A stretch of DNA of 56,152 bases from Candidatus Epulonipiscium fishelsonii (GCA_001983455.1 LJDB01000087.1:1-56152), one strand, 5' to 3'. Counted from the first letter of the stretch, positions 17,492-27,448 are shown. The notes: generated by a model not told the origin, from the sequence alone. Program-made: numbers and translations.

Positions 17492-18883
17492 TTACTTTTC
17501 ATATATTGCTTTAGAGTAGTTATTGTCATAGTCTTTAATTGCTTCTTTTTGAGTTTGGAAATCTGGTGGTAAAACTTCCCTTCTTAATTGCCAACTATCT
17601 CCAAATTGGCTCATTATGCTATTTAATTTTTTAGAAGCATCCTCTACTTGTGGATAATATTTGTAGTTATCTATACAATTCATAAACTCTAGTTTTTCTC
17701 TTGTGTAATCAAACAATGCAAATGGTACATTTTCTTTTTCAACATACATTACATCCTTAGTTCTAAATCCACGTTCAGCATATGGCTTTCTATCAGGACG
17801 ATCCATCTGATCACAAAGTTCTGTTGGTAATGGAATAATTTGATAGTATACAAAATCTCTAAAGTCTTTGTCTTCTCCCGTTGTTAGCATAGTTTTCATG
17901 CTGTACCCATCCATAGTTTCAGGAACATGAATATCACATAAATCAAGAATTGTTGGAGTAATGTCAATAAGTGGGTCAACTAGTTGATTAATTTGTGTAT
18001 CTTTTTTAATTCCATTAGGATAATGGATAATTAATGGTACATGAGAAGCAGAAGAATAGAATATTGATTTTTCAAACATTCCATACTCACCACACATGTC
18101 TCCATGGTCACTTACTACAATAAAGATAGTATCCTCAAAAACTTCTTTTTCTTTTAAATGATCCATTATTCTTCCAATCTCTTTGTCAATAAGCTCTATC
18201 ATTCCATAGTATTGAGCTATATATTTTTTTGCCTTGTCTTTGGTGTCATCAGGCACTGTTATTGGTAAATCAATTTGAGCTGGTGAAAATTTTGTTTTCC
18301 ATTCTTCAGGTTGCATCTCAACAGGTGGATGTGGTGGTCCATAACAAATCATTCCCATAAAAGGTTTATCTTCCTCAATTGACCTGTCTATAAAATCCAT
18401 TAAATGTTCTGTTTGATATGTAGGCTCATATTTGTCTGATTTATATGGTATTTCATCTTCATTTCTATAATATAAACTGTCAATATAGTGGTGCCCTCTA
18501 CCGTACCCAATAAGTTCATCAAATCCACACCAATATTCTTTTGGCACTCTTTCAAATTTTCTGCCACCATTTAAATGCCATTTGCCAATCCAAGCAGTTT
18601 TGTATCCTTCTTCTTTCATTAAGCTTGGTAGGTAATGAGGTAAATCCGTTCTTAAAGGATAGTGATTTGAGTACATTCCGTTTTTATGAGGATAAAGACC
18701 TGTCATAATAGATGCTCTAAACGGACAGCATAAAGGGTAAGAAGTATAGGCTTCATTAAAATTTACCCCGTTTTGTGCTAAGCTATCCATATTTGTAGTA
18801 TTTAACACTTTATTGCCATTACAACTAAGACCATCATATCTTAATTGATCTGGATAAACTAATATAACATTTGGTTTTTTCAT
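17492..18883 (-). CDS. Cys-type sulfatase (alkaline phosphatase superfamily)
   Basis: Hydrolyses a sulfate ester, 463 aa. The active-site motif C-x-P-x-R is CCPFR with C52 as the residue converted to formylglycine; ASIMTGLYPHKNG follows, as in the family. Metal ligands include YPDQ (D12 area), SDHGD, and the GKWHLNGG segment. No signal peptide, so it is expected in the cytoplasm. A Cys-type enzyme in an anaerobe needs a radical-SAM maturase (anSME); none is encoded in this window. The ATG at 18881-18883 follows AAGGGAG. It diverges from the TctCB/TctA genes, suggesting shared use of one substrate. Exact substrate unknown. Confidence 0.92.
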   Translation of the reverse strand: MKKPNVILVYPDQLRYDGLSCNGNKVLNTTNMDSLAQNGVNFNEAYTSYPLCCPFRASIMTGLYPHKNGMYSNHYPLRTDLPHYLPSLMKEEGYKTAWIGKWHLNGGRKFERVPKEYWCGFDELIGYGRGHHYIDSLYYRNEDEIPYKSDKYEPTYQTEHLMDFIDRSIEEDKPFMGMICYGPPHPPVEMQPEEWKTKFSPAQIDLPITVPDDTKDKAKKYIAQYYGMIELIDKEIGRIMDHLKEKEVFEDTIFIVVSDHGDMCGEYGMFEKSIFYSSASHVPLIIHYPNGIKKDTQINQLVDPLIDITPTILDLCDIHVPETMDGYSMKTMLTTGEDKDFRDFVYYQIIPLPTELCDQMDRPDRKPYAERGFRTKDVMYVEKENVPFALFDYTREKLEFMNCIDNYKYYPQVEDASKKLNSIMSQFGDSWQLRREVLPPDFQTQKEAIKDYDNNYSKAIYEK

Positions 18884-19241
18884 GTTAAAAGCTCCCTTCA
18901 AAATTCTTTGCAAATTTTTTCATCAATCAATGATTAAATTTTATCATCAAAATAAATTTTAATCAATATTTTATTTTAAAAAAATGTATTTTCAACGTTT
19001 TCACTTAAAATCGTTTTTATTATATAGTAAATTTTAATTAGCCTATAGGTAAATGTTGCATAAAAATATTATTGAATTTTCAATTATTTTCACAATTTAT
19101 TTTAAAATGCAAATTTTTTCTTTACATTTATTAATTAATGCACCATAATGTATATTATATCAAAACATTATTTTGTGTTTTGACCTAAACATATATAACG
19201 TATTATATTTAATTATATTGAATTAAGAAAGGAGATTTGCT
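18884..19241. promoter_or_regulatory. Divergent control region between the sulfatase and tctCB
   Basis: 358 bp, very AT-rich. TTTTCAACGTTTTCAC at 18988-19003 matches the AACGTT-centred operators of LacI/CcpA proteins (complement TGAAAACGTT). On the plus strand TTGACC (19180-19185), 17-bp spacer, TTATAT (19203-19208) is a plausible tctCB promoter; the -35 box is embedded in TGTTTTGACCTAAACA, an inverted TGTTT / AAACA. The LacI-type gene at 23713 is the obvious candidate regulator. Site assignments are by eye only. Confidence 0.45.
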
Positions 19242-20609
19242 ATGATAAAAAATTTCAAAGTATTATGTCGCATGTTAACAGTGCTATTTTTAATTGGTTG
19301 CCAATCAGTGCAAATTTTTGCAACAGATATATATCCAATGAAAGATATTACTGTTATCGTTCCATTTAATGCTGGTGGAGGTATTGACGTATCAGCCAGA
19401 ACCTTAGTAACAGAACTTGAGGAGTATTTTCCAGAGATTTCTTTTGTAGTACAAAATATTACAGGAGCATCAGGTACAATTGGAGCTGAAGAGTTATTTA
19501 ATGCAGATCCAGACGGATATACCATTATGGCAGCAGGAAATGGATTTAACGTTTCAAGCGTAACAGGATTGTTTTCACGCTCCGTAGAAGATTACGAAAT
19601 GATTGCACAATATACAACTTCTCAACTTGGGTTATATGTACGTGCTGACTCACCCTTTCAAACTTATGAAGATTTAATAGAATTTGCCCGTCAAAACCCA
19701 TCAACTTTAAAAATGGGTACATTAACAGCAACTATGAACCAATTTGCAATACTTGCTATGGAAGAAAAAGAAGATATTAAGTTTAAACAAATTGTTGTTG
19801 GTGGAGATCAACCTCCTCAACCAGAGCTACTTAGTGGTCGTATTGATGCTTATGTTGTTGCTGTATCACAAAACACTACTTATATTGATTCAGGTGATTT
19901 TAGATGCCTAGGAGTATTTGCAGGTGAAAGAGCTCCTTCTTTGCCAGATGTTCCTACATTTATGGAACTTGGGATTGAAGAAGATTACCAACTAACATTT
20001 GGTCTATGGGCACCTCCAGGAACCCCAAGAGAATTTACAAGTATTATTTCAGAAGCTACTAAATCCGTTGTTGCAAATCCAGATTTTCAAAATACAATGA
20101 CTGGAATGGGATATTCTGCACAACATATTGATGGTCCAGAGTATGCTGAACTTATGTCAAATTCCTTAAATGCAATGAAAGAATTATCTGCTAGTTTAGT
20201 TAGTGAAGAAGGCCTTAGTGTAGACCCTTATGTTGGTGCATATGGTATTCCTAACTTTGTATTAATTACCCTATTAGGATTATTTATTTTAAAAATAGTT
20301 ATAACCGTTGGAATAAAAAAACAACCAATCAAATTTAAGTCTATTGAATTGTTTAAAGGAACACCAATTGTATTTTTAGGGGCCTTAACTTTGTATGTAT
20401 TAGTATTTGAATTTTTAGGTTTTATTATATCAAGCACCGTGTTTTTAGCTGGCTCAACTTTATACTTACAAAAAGGAACTGTTGGAGCTCTAGGTAAAAA
20501 AGACTACATAATAGCATTTTTAATTGCAATAATTTTTTCTGTTGGAGTGTTCTTCTTCTTTACAGAAGGAGCTAAAATCACACTACCAGTGAGCTTTTTA
20601 GGAATATAA
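19242..20609 (+). CDS. TctC-TctB fusion: solute receptor joined to small membrane subunit of a tripartite tricarboxylate transporter
   Basis: 455 aa. Residues ~30-320 are a TctC/Bug-type periplasmic-binding-like receptor (ITVIVPFNAGGGIDVSAR, TGASGTIGAEELFNADPDGYT, KFKQIVVGGDQPPQPELLSGRIDAYVV, GLWAPPGTPREF). Residues ~330-455 match TctB from its second helix onward: a short loop ending in Pro (YGIPNF), one helix, a basic loop, then a pair of helices with FEFLGFIISSTVF, and a last helix with FFFFTEGA...LPVSFLG. The first TctB helix is missing and the receptor occupies its place. Lipobox-like LIGC (17-20) closes the signal peptide. The receptor would thus be permanently held at the transporter. 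AAAGGAG precedes the ATG. 18 bp upstream of tctA. Confidence 0.85.
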   Translation: MIKNFKVLCRMLTVLFLIGCQSVQIFATDIYPMKDITVIVPFNAGGGIDVSARTLVTELEEYFPEISFVVQNITGASGTIGAEELFNADPDGYTIMAAGNGFNVSSVTGLFSRSVEDYEMIAQYTTSQLGLYVRADSPFQTYEDLIEFARQNPSTLKMGTLTATMNQFAILAMEEKEDIKFKQIVVGGDQPPQPELLSGRIDAYVVAVSQNTTYIDSGDFRCLGVFAGERAPSLPDVPTFMELGIEEDYQLTFGLWAPPGTPREFTSIISEATKSVVANPDFQNTMTGMGYSAQHIDGPEYAELMSNSLNAMKELSASLVSEEGLSVDPYVGAYGIPNFVLITLLGLFILKIVITVGIKKQPIKFKSIELFKGTPIVFLGALTLYVLVFEFLGFIISSTVFLAGSTLYLQKGTVGALGKKDYIIAFLIAIIFSVGVFFFFTEGAKITLPVSFLGI

Positions 20610-20627
20610 TGAAGGGGGACGATATTT

Positions 20628-22133
20628 ATGGATTTTATGGAAGTCTTAGCGATATTTATGAATGTCACTGTAATCATTCAGCTTTTATTAGGTGTAATCA
20701 TGGGTATTGTATTTGGTGCTATTCCAGGACTTAATACTATTATGGCGTTAGCATTAGCTCTACCGCTTACATATAACATGGAAATGCTTCCAGCTATTGG
20801 ATTTTTGATTGCAGTGTATTGTGGAGGACTATCAGGTGGTTCGATTGCAGCAATATTATTAAATATACCTGGAACTAGTGCTGTTGTTACAACAACATTT
20901 GATGGATATCCAATGGCTCAAAGAGGCGAGAGCATGCGTGCTTTAAGCTTAGGGATAATTGCATCTTTTATAGGCGGTATTATCTCAACAATAATACTAG
21001 CTTTACTAACTAGTATTTTAGCATCGTTTGCTCTACAATTTGGTCCATGGGAATATTTTGGAGCGGCTATTTTATCTCTTGCACTAATTTCTACATTAAT
21101 TGATGGAGATTTAATTAATGGGTTTATTGCTACATTTTTAGGAATCTTTTTAGCGATGGTTGGTACAGACCCAGTGGAATCTGTAGCTCGTTATACATTT
21201 GGATCAACAGAGCTTACTGCTGGAATTAACATTGTTGTTGTAATAATTGGGGTATTTGCTCTATCTGAAATTATATATAATACAAACAACCATAAAACTT
21301 TAAAAACTGTTTCGCATAAAGATTTTAAATTTGATAAATTTTTATTAGCATTAAAAGAAACAGTTACTTTATTACCAAACATTATTATCTCTAGTGTAAT
21401 TGGAGTTATCTTGGGAATTCTTCCAGGGCTTGGTGGAGGAACTGCTTCAATTATGGCATATGCAAGGGCAAAGATGTCTTCAAAACATAAAGATGAATTT
21501 GGAAAAGGATCTGCTGAAGGGCTAGTTGCTCCTGAAGCTGCAAAAAATGCCGTGTCTGGTGGAGCTTTAATTCCAGCGATTGCTCTTGGTGTTCCTGGAA
21601 GTGCACCAGTTGCCCTTATAATGAGTGCATTTTTAATTCATGGTGTTACAATTGGCCCAATGGTTTTAAAACAAGAACCTCATATTTTACAAGGAATTAT
21701 TATTGCTTTAGTTATAGCAAATATATTTATGTTTTTATCCCAAGCAATTTTAATTAAATATTTTGCAATGGTAATCACTGTACCAAAATATATTTTATAT
21801 CCAATCATTGCTGTATTTTGTGTAATTGGTACATTTGTAATCAGCTCAAGTGTATTCAACGTTTTCTTAATGCTAATACTAGCTGTTGTTGGGATATTAT
21901 GTTCAAAAAATAAAATTCCAACAGCTCCAATTATAATGGGATTTACTTTAGGTAAAACAGTAGAAACTTTTTTCAGAAAAGCTATGATTGCATTTGACGG
22001 TTCATTTATAGCGGCTTATACAGGCTCTCCTGTTGGAAGTGTATTTGTTACTTTAGCAATAATAATACCTATATTTGTAATTATTAAAAGAATTATTAAT
22101 GCAAAGAAAAATATGGAAGGAGCTAGTGCTTAA
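20628..22133 (+). CDS. tctA: Tripartite tricarboxylate transporter large permease TctA
   Basis: 501-aa polytopic membrane protein, about 11-12 hydrophobic segments. Family signatures: GIVFGAIPGLNTIMALALALP near residue 30, GGLSGGSIAAILLNIPGT near 75, GVILGILPGLGGGTASIMAYA near 265 (the second PGL repeat), and VPGSAPVALIMSAFLIHG. It forms the transport channel, driven by ion gradients, for solute delivered by the fused TctCB protein. GGGGGA lies upstream. Its TAA overlaps the next ATG by one base, coupling the sulfatase to the transporter. Confidence 0.93.
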   Translation: MDFMEVLAIFMNVTVIIQLLLGVIMGIVFGAIPGLNTIMALALALPLTYNMEMLPAIGFLIAVYCGGLSGGSIAAILLNIPGTSAVVTTTFDGYPMAQRGESMRALSLGIIASFIGGIISTIILALLTSILASFALQFGPWEYFGAAILSLALISTLIDGDLINGFIATFLGIFLAMVGTDPVESVARYTFGSTELTAGINIVVVIIGVFALSEIIYNTNNHKTLKTVSHKDFKFDKFLLALKETVTLLPNIIISSVIGVILGILPGLGGGTASIMAYARAKMSSKHKDEFGKGSAEGLVAPEAAKNAVSGGALIPAIALGVPGSAPVALIMSAFLIHGVTIGPMVLKQEPHILQGIIIALVIANIFMFLSQAILIKYFAMVITVPKYILYPIIAVFCVIGTFVISSSVFNVFLMLILAVVGILCSKNKIPTAPIIMGFTLGKTVETFFRKAMIAFDGSFIAAYTGSPVGSVFVTLAIIIPIFVIIKRIINAKKNMEGASA

Positions 22134-23641
22134 TGAGAAAACAAATAATCTTAATAATGGTAGACACTCAAAGAACAGATATGGTAGGTTGTTATGGCAA
22201 CCCTACCATGAAAACTCCAAATATTGATAAACTTGCAAGACTTGGACTTAGATATACGAATGCACAAACAACTTCTCCAGTTTGTGCACCAGCAAGAGGA
22301 GCATTGTTTACTGGGCTTATGCCTCATTCAAACGGAATAGTTACAAACAGCTGTTCAATTTATGACAACATTAAAACAGTTGGTCAACGTCTTAACGACA
22401 ATGGGATACATTGTGGATATGTTGGAAAGTGGCATGTTGATGGAGGGGACTATTTTGGTAACGGAACATGCCCAGATGGTTGGGATGAAAACTATTGGTA
22501 TGAAATGAAAAACTATTTAAAAGAATTATCAGATGATGATAGAAGACGCTCAAGAAAAAGTAAAACTTCATTTGATGAAGATTGGACACGTGAAATGACA
22601 TATGCTCATCGTTGTTCAAATCGTTCAATCGACTTTATTAATAAATTTAAAGACGAAGATTTCTTTTTGACATTATCTTATGATGAACCCCACGGACCTT
22701 GTATTTGTCCAGCACCCTACAATACAATGTATAATGGTGTAAGTATGCCAAACAGTAAGAACTATGCTGATGATTTAAGCACAAAACCACTTTCACAGCA
22801 ATTGTGGTCAAATAAAAACATTAATAAAAGTGCTGAAGAGTTACAAAAACCAACCGATAATCTTTCTCTATTTTTAGGATGTAACTCCTTTGTTGATGAT
22901 GAAATTGGTAGAGTACTTGAAACTATTTATGAGCAATGTCCTGATGCAATTATTATTTACACTGCAGACCATGGGGATATGTTGTTTAATCACAAGTTAA
23001 ACTCTAAAAACTGTTGTGCTTATAAAGAAGTACTTAACATTCCATTTATAGTTAAAGGCGGAGCAGTTGGAGTAGTTGACTATCCTACAACACACCTTGA
23101 TGTTACACCTACTATACTTGATTATATGAATGTTGAAATCCCTCCAATTATAGAAGGAAAAAGTATTATGGCACAAATCAAAGACGGCGTTACTAAAATA
23201 AACAACGAGGTTTACTCCGAGTTTACAAGATATGAGCTTATTCAAGATGGCAACGGTGGGTTCCAACCAATGAGATGTGTATTTGATGGTAGATATAAAC
23301 TAGTAATCAACCTTTTACACACCGATGAATTTTATGACTTGGAACGTGACCCTGATGAGGTTTACAATGCAATTAACGACCCTGAGTATAAAGAAATCCG
23401 TGAAGCATTGCATGAAAAATTAATTCAAGAAATGGATAGAACACGTGACGTATACCGTGGATACCAATGGGCTATGAGACCTTGGAGAGATGATAAAACT
23501 CCATCTTTTAGAAATGCCGGATATGTAAGACAACGTGAAGAAAGCGAAATGTATGAAGAACGTCAATTTAGTTATGATACAGGGCTACCTATGGAGGAAG
23601 CTGTAAGGATTAAAATCATTGGTGCTGATAAAAAAGCATAA
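22133..23641 (+). CDS. Second Cys-type sulfatase, translationally coupled to tctA
   Basis: 502 aa. C-x-P-x-R motif is CAPAR (C51-R55), followed by GALFTGLMPHSNG. The N-terminal metal motif is MVDTQRTDMVGCYG, with GKWHVDGG near 100, SYDEPHGPC near 185 and TADHGDML near 285. No signal peptide. The C-terminal RMN-like tail (WAMRPWRDD, YDTGLPMEEAVR) is long. It differs clearly from the divergent sulfatase, so the two may act on different positions or substrates. The one-base overlap with tctA strongly suggests that its substrate is what the transporter imports. Confidence 0.92.
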   Translation: MRKQIILIMVDTQRTDMVGCYGNPTMKTPNIDKLARLGLRYTNAQTTSPVCAPARGALFTGLMPHSNGIVTNSCSIYDNIKTVGQRLNDNGIHCGYVGKWHVDGGDYFGNGTCPDGWDENYWYEMKNYLKELSDDDRRRSRKSKTSFDEDWTREMTYAHRCSNRSIDFINKFKDEDFFLTLSYDEPHGPCICPAPYNTMYNGVSMPNSKNYADDLSTKPLSQQLWSNKNINKSAEELQKPTDNLSLFLGCNSFVDDEIGRVLETIYEQCPDAIIIYTADHGDMLFNHKLNSKNCCAYKEVLNIPFIVKGGAVGVVDYPTTHLDVTPTILDYMNVEIPPIIEGKSIMAQIKDGVTKINNEVYSEFTRYELIQDGNGGFQPMRCVFDGRYKLVINLLHTDEFYDLERDPDEVYNAINDPEYKEIREALHEKLIQEMDRTRDVYRGYQWAMRPWRDDKTPSFRNAGYVRQREESEMYEERQFSYDTGLPMEEAVRIKIIGADKKA

Positions 23642-23652
23642 ATTATATTTTT

Positions 23653-23677
23653 AGGAGCACGATATGCTCCTTTTTTT
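23653..23677 (+). terminator. Terminator of the tctCB-tctA-sulfatase operon
   Basis: AGGAGCA (23653-23659), loop CGATA, TGCTCCT (23665-23671), then a T run. It separates the operon from the LacI gene. Confidence 0.9.
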
Positions 23678-23712
23678 CATATATTAATTCGAGACAAGGA
23701 ACGTGATTAAAA

Positions 23713-24726
23713 ATGAAAATTAAATTAAAAGACATAGCAAAAGAAACCGGACTATCCATATCTACAATATCACGTGCATTAAACGAAGAACATGTTGATA
23801 AAGTAAAGCCTGAAAGCCAACAAAAAATAAATATTGCATTGCAAAAGCTAGGATATTCCACTCAAAAAACTTTAATATTAGAACAACCCAAATCAATTGG
23901 CATAATACTTTCTTCAAAGATAAAAACTCTTTCTCATCTTTTATTTTCTGAAATGATTTCAAATTTAGAAAATACTATCTATAGGAAAGGATATAAAGTT
24001 CAATATATTATAGCTGAGTCTAGTATAGATAGTACTATTTTAGAGGAGATTATTATTACAAACTCTGTTTCAGGTGTTATTTGCCTAGGTCCTCTAAATC
24101 AAAGCTTATTAGACATACTGCAAAATCATATTGTACACATAATTTATAGCTCTGTAAATTATACCGACCTTGAGGTTGATCAAGTAGTGTTAAACGGATA
24201 TAAAGCAGCATCCACAATTGTAGACCATTTTTGTTCTATAAAGTACACTAAAATAGCATATATTGGCCCAATGAAAAACATCGCATATCCCAAAAATGAG
24301 CATGAAAGATTTAGAGGATACAAAGATGCTTTAAAAATGCATAATTTAGATTTTGACCCTACAATAGTTTTTAATTCTTTAGATGAAATAGAAGATGGAT
24401 ATTCTGCTATGTACAAATTACTCAATTTGAAAAATTTACCACAAGCAGTTTTGTGCACTGGGGATAGTATTGCTATTGGGGCAATGCGTGCTGCACAAGA
24501 AAATCATATTGAAATTCCTGGGCAAATAGCACTAGCAGGAATGGATAATTTGAAAATTTCTTCTTATTTATCTCCATCACTTACCACCATTGATATACAG
24601 ATGACACACCTTGTCAATTTAACAGTTGATATGCTAATAGATAAGATAGAAGGAAAGCTAACAGAGAGAATTAAACTTGAAGTTCCTTTTGACCTAGTGA
24701 TTAGAGAATCTTGCGGATATAAATAA
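23713..24726 (+). CDS. LacI-family transcriptional regulator
   Basis: 337 aa. The N-terminal HTH reads KLKDIAKETGLSISTISRAL, the standard LacI motif, with the hinge following (QQKINIALQKLGYS). The rest is a periplasmic-binding-like ligand domain (SIGIILSS, VSGVICLGP, KIAYIGPM, PQAVLCTGDSIAIGAMRAA, IALAGMDNL, TTIDIQM). Its place after the sulfatase/transporter operon, behind a terminator, suggests it controls that operon and the divergent sulfatase, probably through the AACGTT-type site near 18988. The inducer is unknown. Confidence 0.92.
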   Translation: MKIKLKDIAKETGLSISTISRALNEEHVDKVKPESQQKINIALQKLGYSTQKTLILEQPKSIGIILSSKIKTLSHLLFSEMISNLENTIYRKGYKVQYIIAESSIDSTILEEIIITNSVSGVICLGPLNQSLLDILQNHIVHIIYSSVNYTDLEVDQVVLNGYKAASTIVDHFCSIKYTKIAYIGPMKNIAYPKNEHERFRGYKDALKMHNLDFDPTIVFNSLDEIEDGYSAMYKLLNLKNLPQAVLCTGDSIAIGAMRAAQENHIEIPGQIALAGMDNLKISSYLSPSLTTIDIQMTHLVNLTVDMLIDKIEGKLTERIKLEVPFDLVIRESCGYK

Positions 24727-24732
24727 CAGAAA

Positions 24733-24764
24733 AAGAGAGCCGACCTGAGTCCGCCCTCTTTTTT
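24733..24764. terminator. Bidirectional terminator between lacI-type gene and pgcA
   Basis: AAGAG.GC.GAC / GTC.GC.CTCTT with loop CTGA, flanked by A and T runs. Serves the two converging genes. Confidence 0.8.
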
Positions 24765-24775
24765 ACATTCTAAAA

Positions 24776-26482
24776 TTATATTAATTTTTGTACGTCTTTT
24801 TTTAGTTGTTCAACTTTATTTTGAGCTTCCTCACGAGTTTTTCCTCTCACAGAGAAATAAACTTTCATTTTTGGCTCTGTTCCTGAAGGACGAACTACAA
24901 ACCAACTTTTGTCTTCAAGAATAAATTTTAATACGTTTGAACTTGGTAAGTTGATAGGTGTTTCTTTACCACTTTCTAAGTCGTAAGATTTTCTAACACC
25001 ATAATCAGCCAAAGTTACAATTTTGTTGTCCCCAATTTGTTTTGGAGGATTTTTTCTTAGGTTATCAATAATTTCTTTGATTTTTTCTTGACCAGATTGG
25101 CCTTCCATTTCTATTGACAGTAAGTCTTCTACAAAGTAGCCATGTTTTTTGTAAAGGTCTTCAAGAGCTTGGAAAAGATTTTTGCCTTGAGTTTTGTAAT
25201 ATAACGCCATTTCTGCAATTAGAACAGAAGCTATAACTGCATCTTTGTCACGAACAAAGTCACCCGCAAGATATCCATAGCTTTCTTCAAAGCCTAAAAC
25301 AAAGTTATTTGAACCAGTTTCTAGAAATTCTTTTATTCTTTCACCGATATATTTAAACCCAGTAAGAACATCAAACATTTGAACACCGTAGTAGTCACAA
25401 ATAACTTGAGTCATATCACTAGTTACAATAGTTTTTATAATAGCATCTTTAGTTTCAAGTTTTCCTTCATCTTTTCTTGCTCCAAGAAGATAGTCTGTTA
25501 AAAGTATTCCCACTTGGTTTCCAGTTAGTACTTTATAGTCATCCCCAGTATTTACAACAACTCCAATACGGTCACAGTCTGGGTCTGTACCAAAAATAAC
25601 GTCTGGATGTTGTTTTTTAGCAAGCTCAATTGCAAGTTCAAAAACTTGTCTAATTTCAGGGTTTGGATATGGTGCCGTTGGGAAATCTCCATTTGGTAGC
25701 TCTTGCTCAGCAACAATAGTAACATCTGTAAATCCAAGACGTTTTAACAGTTCTCTAACAGGAATATTTCCGCTTCCATGGATTGGTGTATAAATAATTT
25801 TAAGGTCTTTTGCTTTTTGCTTAATAAGCTCTTTACGAACACAAAGTTCTGCTACCTTATTATAATAAGCGTCGTCTACTTCTTTTCCGATATATTCAAG
25901 TAATCCAGATTTTTCAGCTTCTTCTTTTGAAACAACTTTTACATCTTTAAAGATATCCAGTTTGTTGATATAATCAAGTGTTTCATTTGCTGCGTTGTCT
26001 GTAAGTTGTCCACCATCAGGACCATATACTTTATATCCGTTATACATTTTTGGATTATGTGAAGCAGTAATAACAATTCCTGCATCTGATTTAGTATATC
26101 TAATAGCAAAAGAAACCATTGGAGTTGGTCTTAGACCTTCAAATAAATAAACTTTAACTTTATTTGCAACAAGAACTCTTGCTGCCATTTCAGCAAACAC
26201 GTCGCTTTTGTTTCTTGAATCATACCCAATAGTCACACTAGGGTTTTTAAAGTTAGTATTTAAATAATTTGCCAAACCTTGAGTTACTTTTCCAACAGTA
26301 TGAACGTTCATTCTGTTTGTTCCAACGCCCATTTTACCTCTTAATCCACCTGTTCCAAAAGCAAGGTTTTGATAAAATCTATCAGAAATTTCTTCTTCAT
26401 TAATTATTTCTTTTAATTCTTTCTTTAATTCAGAGTCTAAACTTTCTTCTACTAACCATTCTTCATAGGTTGTTTTATACAT
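24776..26482 (-). CDS. pgcA: Alpha-phosphoglucomutase / phosphomannomutase
   Basis: Interconverts hexose 1- and 6-phosphates, feeding cell-wall and glycan precursors; 568 aa, the usual length for PgcA-type enzymes. Catalytic phosphoserine loop TASHNP near 144-149, metal loop DPDCDR near 300, sugar-recognition GFEESYGYLAGD near 400, and phosphate-binding RPSGTEPK near 525. FGTGGLRGKMG near 45 is the N-terminal signature. Monocistronic; upstream lies the 1.2-kb non-coding region. Confidence 0.96.
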   Translation of the reverse strand: MYKTTYEEWLVEESLDSELKKELKEIINEEEISDRFYQNLAFGTGGLRGKMGVGTNRMNVHTVGKVTQGLANYLNTNFKNPSVTIGYDSRNKSDVFAEMAARVLVANKVKVYLFEGLRPTPMVSFAIRYTKSDAGIVITASHNPKMYNGYKVYGPDGGQLTDNAANETLDYINKLDIFKDVKVVSKEEAEKSGLLEYIGKEVDDAYYNKVAELCVRKELIKQKAKDLKIIYTPIHGSGNIPVRELLKRLGFTDVTIVAEQELPNGDFPTAPYPNPEIRQVFELAIELAKKQHPDVIFGTDPDCDRIGVVVNTGDDYKVLTGNQVGILLTDYLLGARKDEGKLETKDAIIKTIVTSDMTQVICDYYGVQMFDVLTGFKYIGERIKEFLETGSNNFVLGFEESYGYLAGDFVRDKDAVIASVLIAEMALYYKTQGKNLFQALEDLYKKHGYFVEDLLSIEMEGQSGQEKIKEIIDNLRKNPPKQIGDNKIVTLADYGVRKSYDLESGKETPINLPSSNVLKFILEDKSWFVVRPSGTEPKMKVYFSVRGKTREEAQNKVEQLKKDVQKLI

Positions 26483-26909
26483 ATTTCATATCCCTTTCAA
26501 AAATCTATTTTTATATTTGTGATAATGAATAAAGAAAAAAATTATTATACTTCCCTTATCATGAATAAAATTTTACCACATAATTGCACAAATTTAAAGG
26601 ATAATTTAAAGAAAACTTAATAAATTTTTAAAACATTTAAATTTATAAGACATGTATAAAAAGTATATGGTCAATATGTGCTAGTGTATTTTTTATACTA
26701 GGGTATTTTGCCGATAGATTTTTATTTAAAAGTAGTCTATACTTTATTTTAATGTACAAACTAGTTTGTGTAGACCTAATCCAAAGTTATGTTGCCTATA
26801 CTAATGCAGTGGCCACAACATATACGAATACGATAGATGACAAATAAAACTAGTTAGCAGATACCCAAAAAACTAAAAAAAACTTAACAACTTTAAATTT
26901 AACAACAAG
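26483..26909. other. Intergenic stretch upstream of the repeat array
   Basis: No gene supported. It holds the 19-bp word TATACTAGGGTATTTTGCC at 26694-26712 (inverse of 33-51), a 14-bp perfect palindrome ACAAACTAGTTTGT at 26756-26769, and a TATGTTG / CAACATA dyad near 26788-26822. A possible pgcA -10 (TATAAT on the minus strand near 26540) has no convincing -35. Confidence 0.4.
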
Positions 26910-27409
26910 TCAACAATACATAAATAATACATCGACAAGATATCAATAACAAATCAATAATATATCGACAATGTATCAACATCAACAAGATATCAATAAC
27001 AAATCAATAATATGTCAACAAGGTATCAACATCGACAAGATATCAATAACAAGGCAACAAGATATTAACAATACATCGATAATGTATCAACATCGACAAG
27101 ATATCAATAATATGTCAACAATGCATCAACATCAACAAGATATTAACAATACATTGATAACAATACATCAACATCGACAAGATATCAATAACAAATCAAT
27201 AATATATCAATAATGTATCGACAATGTATCAACATCAACAAGATATCAATAACAAATCAATAATATATCGATAATGCATCAACATCAACAAGATATTAAC
27301 AATACATCGATAACAATACATCAACATCGACAAAATATCAATAACAAAGCAATAATATATCGATAATGTATCGACAATGTATCAACATCAGCAAGATATC
27401 AACAAACAG
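26910..27409 (+). repeat. 11-bp tandem repeat array, about forty degenerate units
   Basis: Units follow TCRAYAAnRYA (for example TCAATAACAAA, TCGACAATGTA, TCAATAATATA). They are interspersed with 17-bp units TCAACATCRACAAGATA and a few 14-bp units, so a higher-order order of about 60-75 bp is visible. The plus strand is very poor in G. The array is not CRISPR-like: there are no unique spacers and the repeats abut. As RNA it would be largely unstructured and A/C/U-rich; as DNA the 11-bp period is near one helical turn. Confidence 0.85.
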
Positions 27410-27448
27410 TAAAGCAACTAGTGAAAGACCATGGCCGTGGACTCAATT

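Noticed and set aside
26971..27213. 80-codon plus-strand frame (Gln/Asn/Ile-rich)
   Set aside because: It lies wholly in the 11-bp repeat array, has no ribosome binding site, and its composition follows from the repeat.
26910..27409. CRISPR array
   Set aside because: Units are 11-17 bp, abut one another and have no unique spacers; no cas genes nearby.
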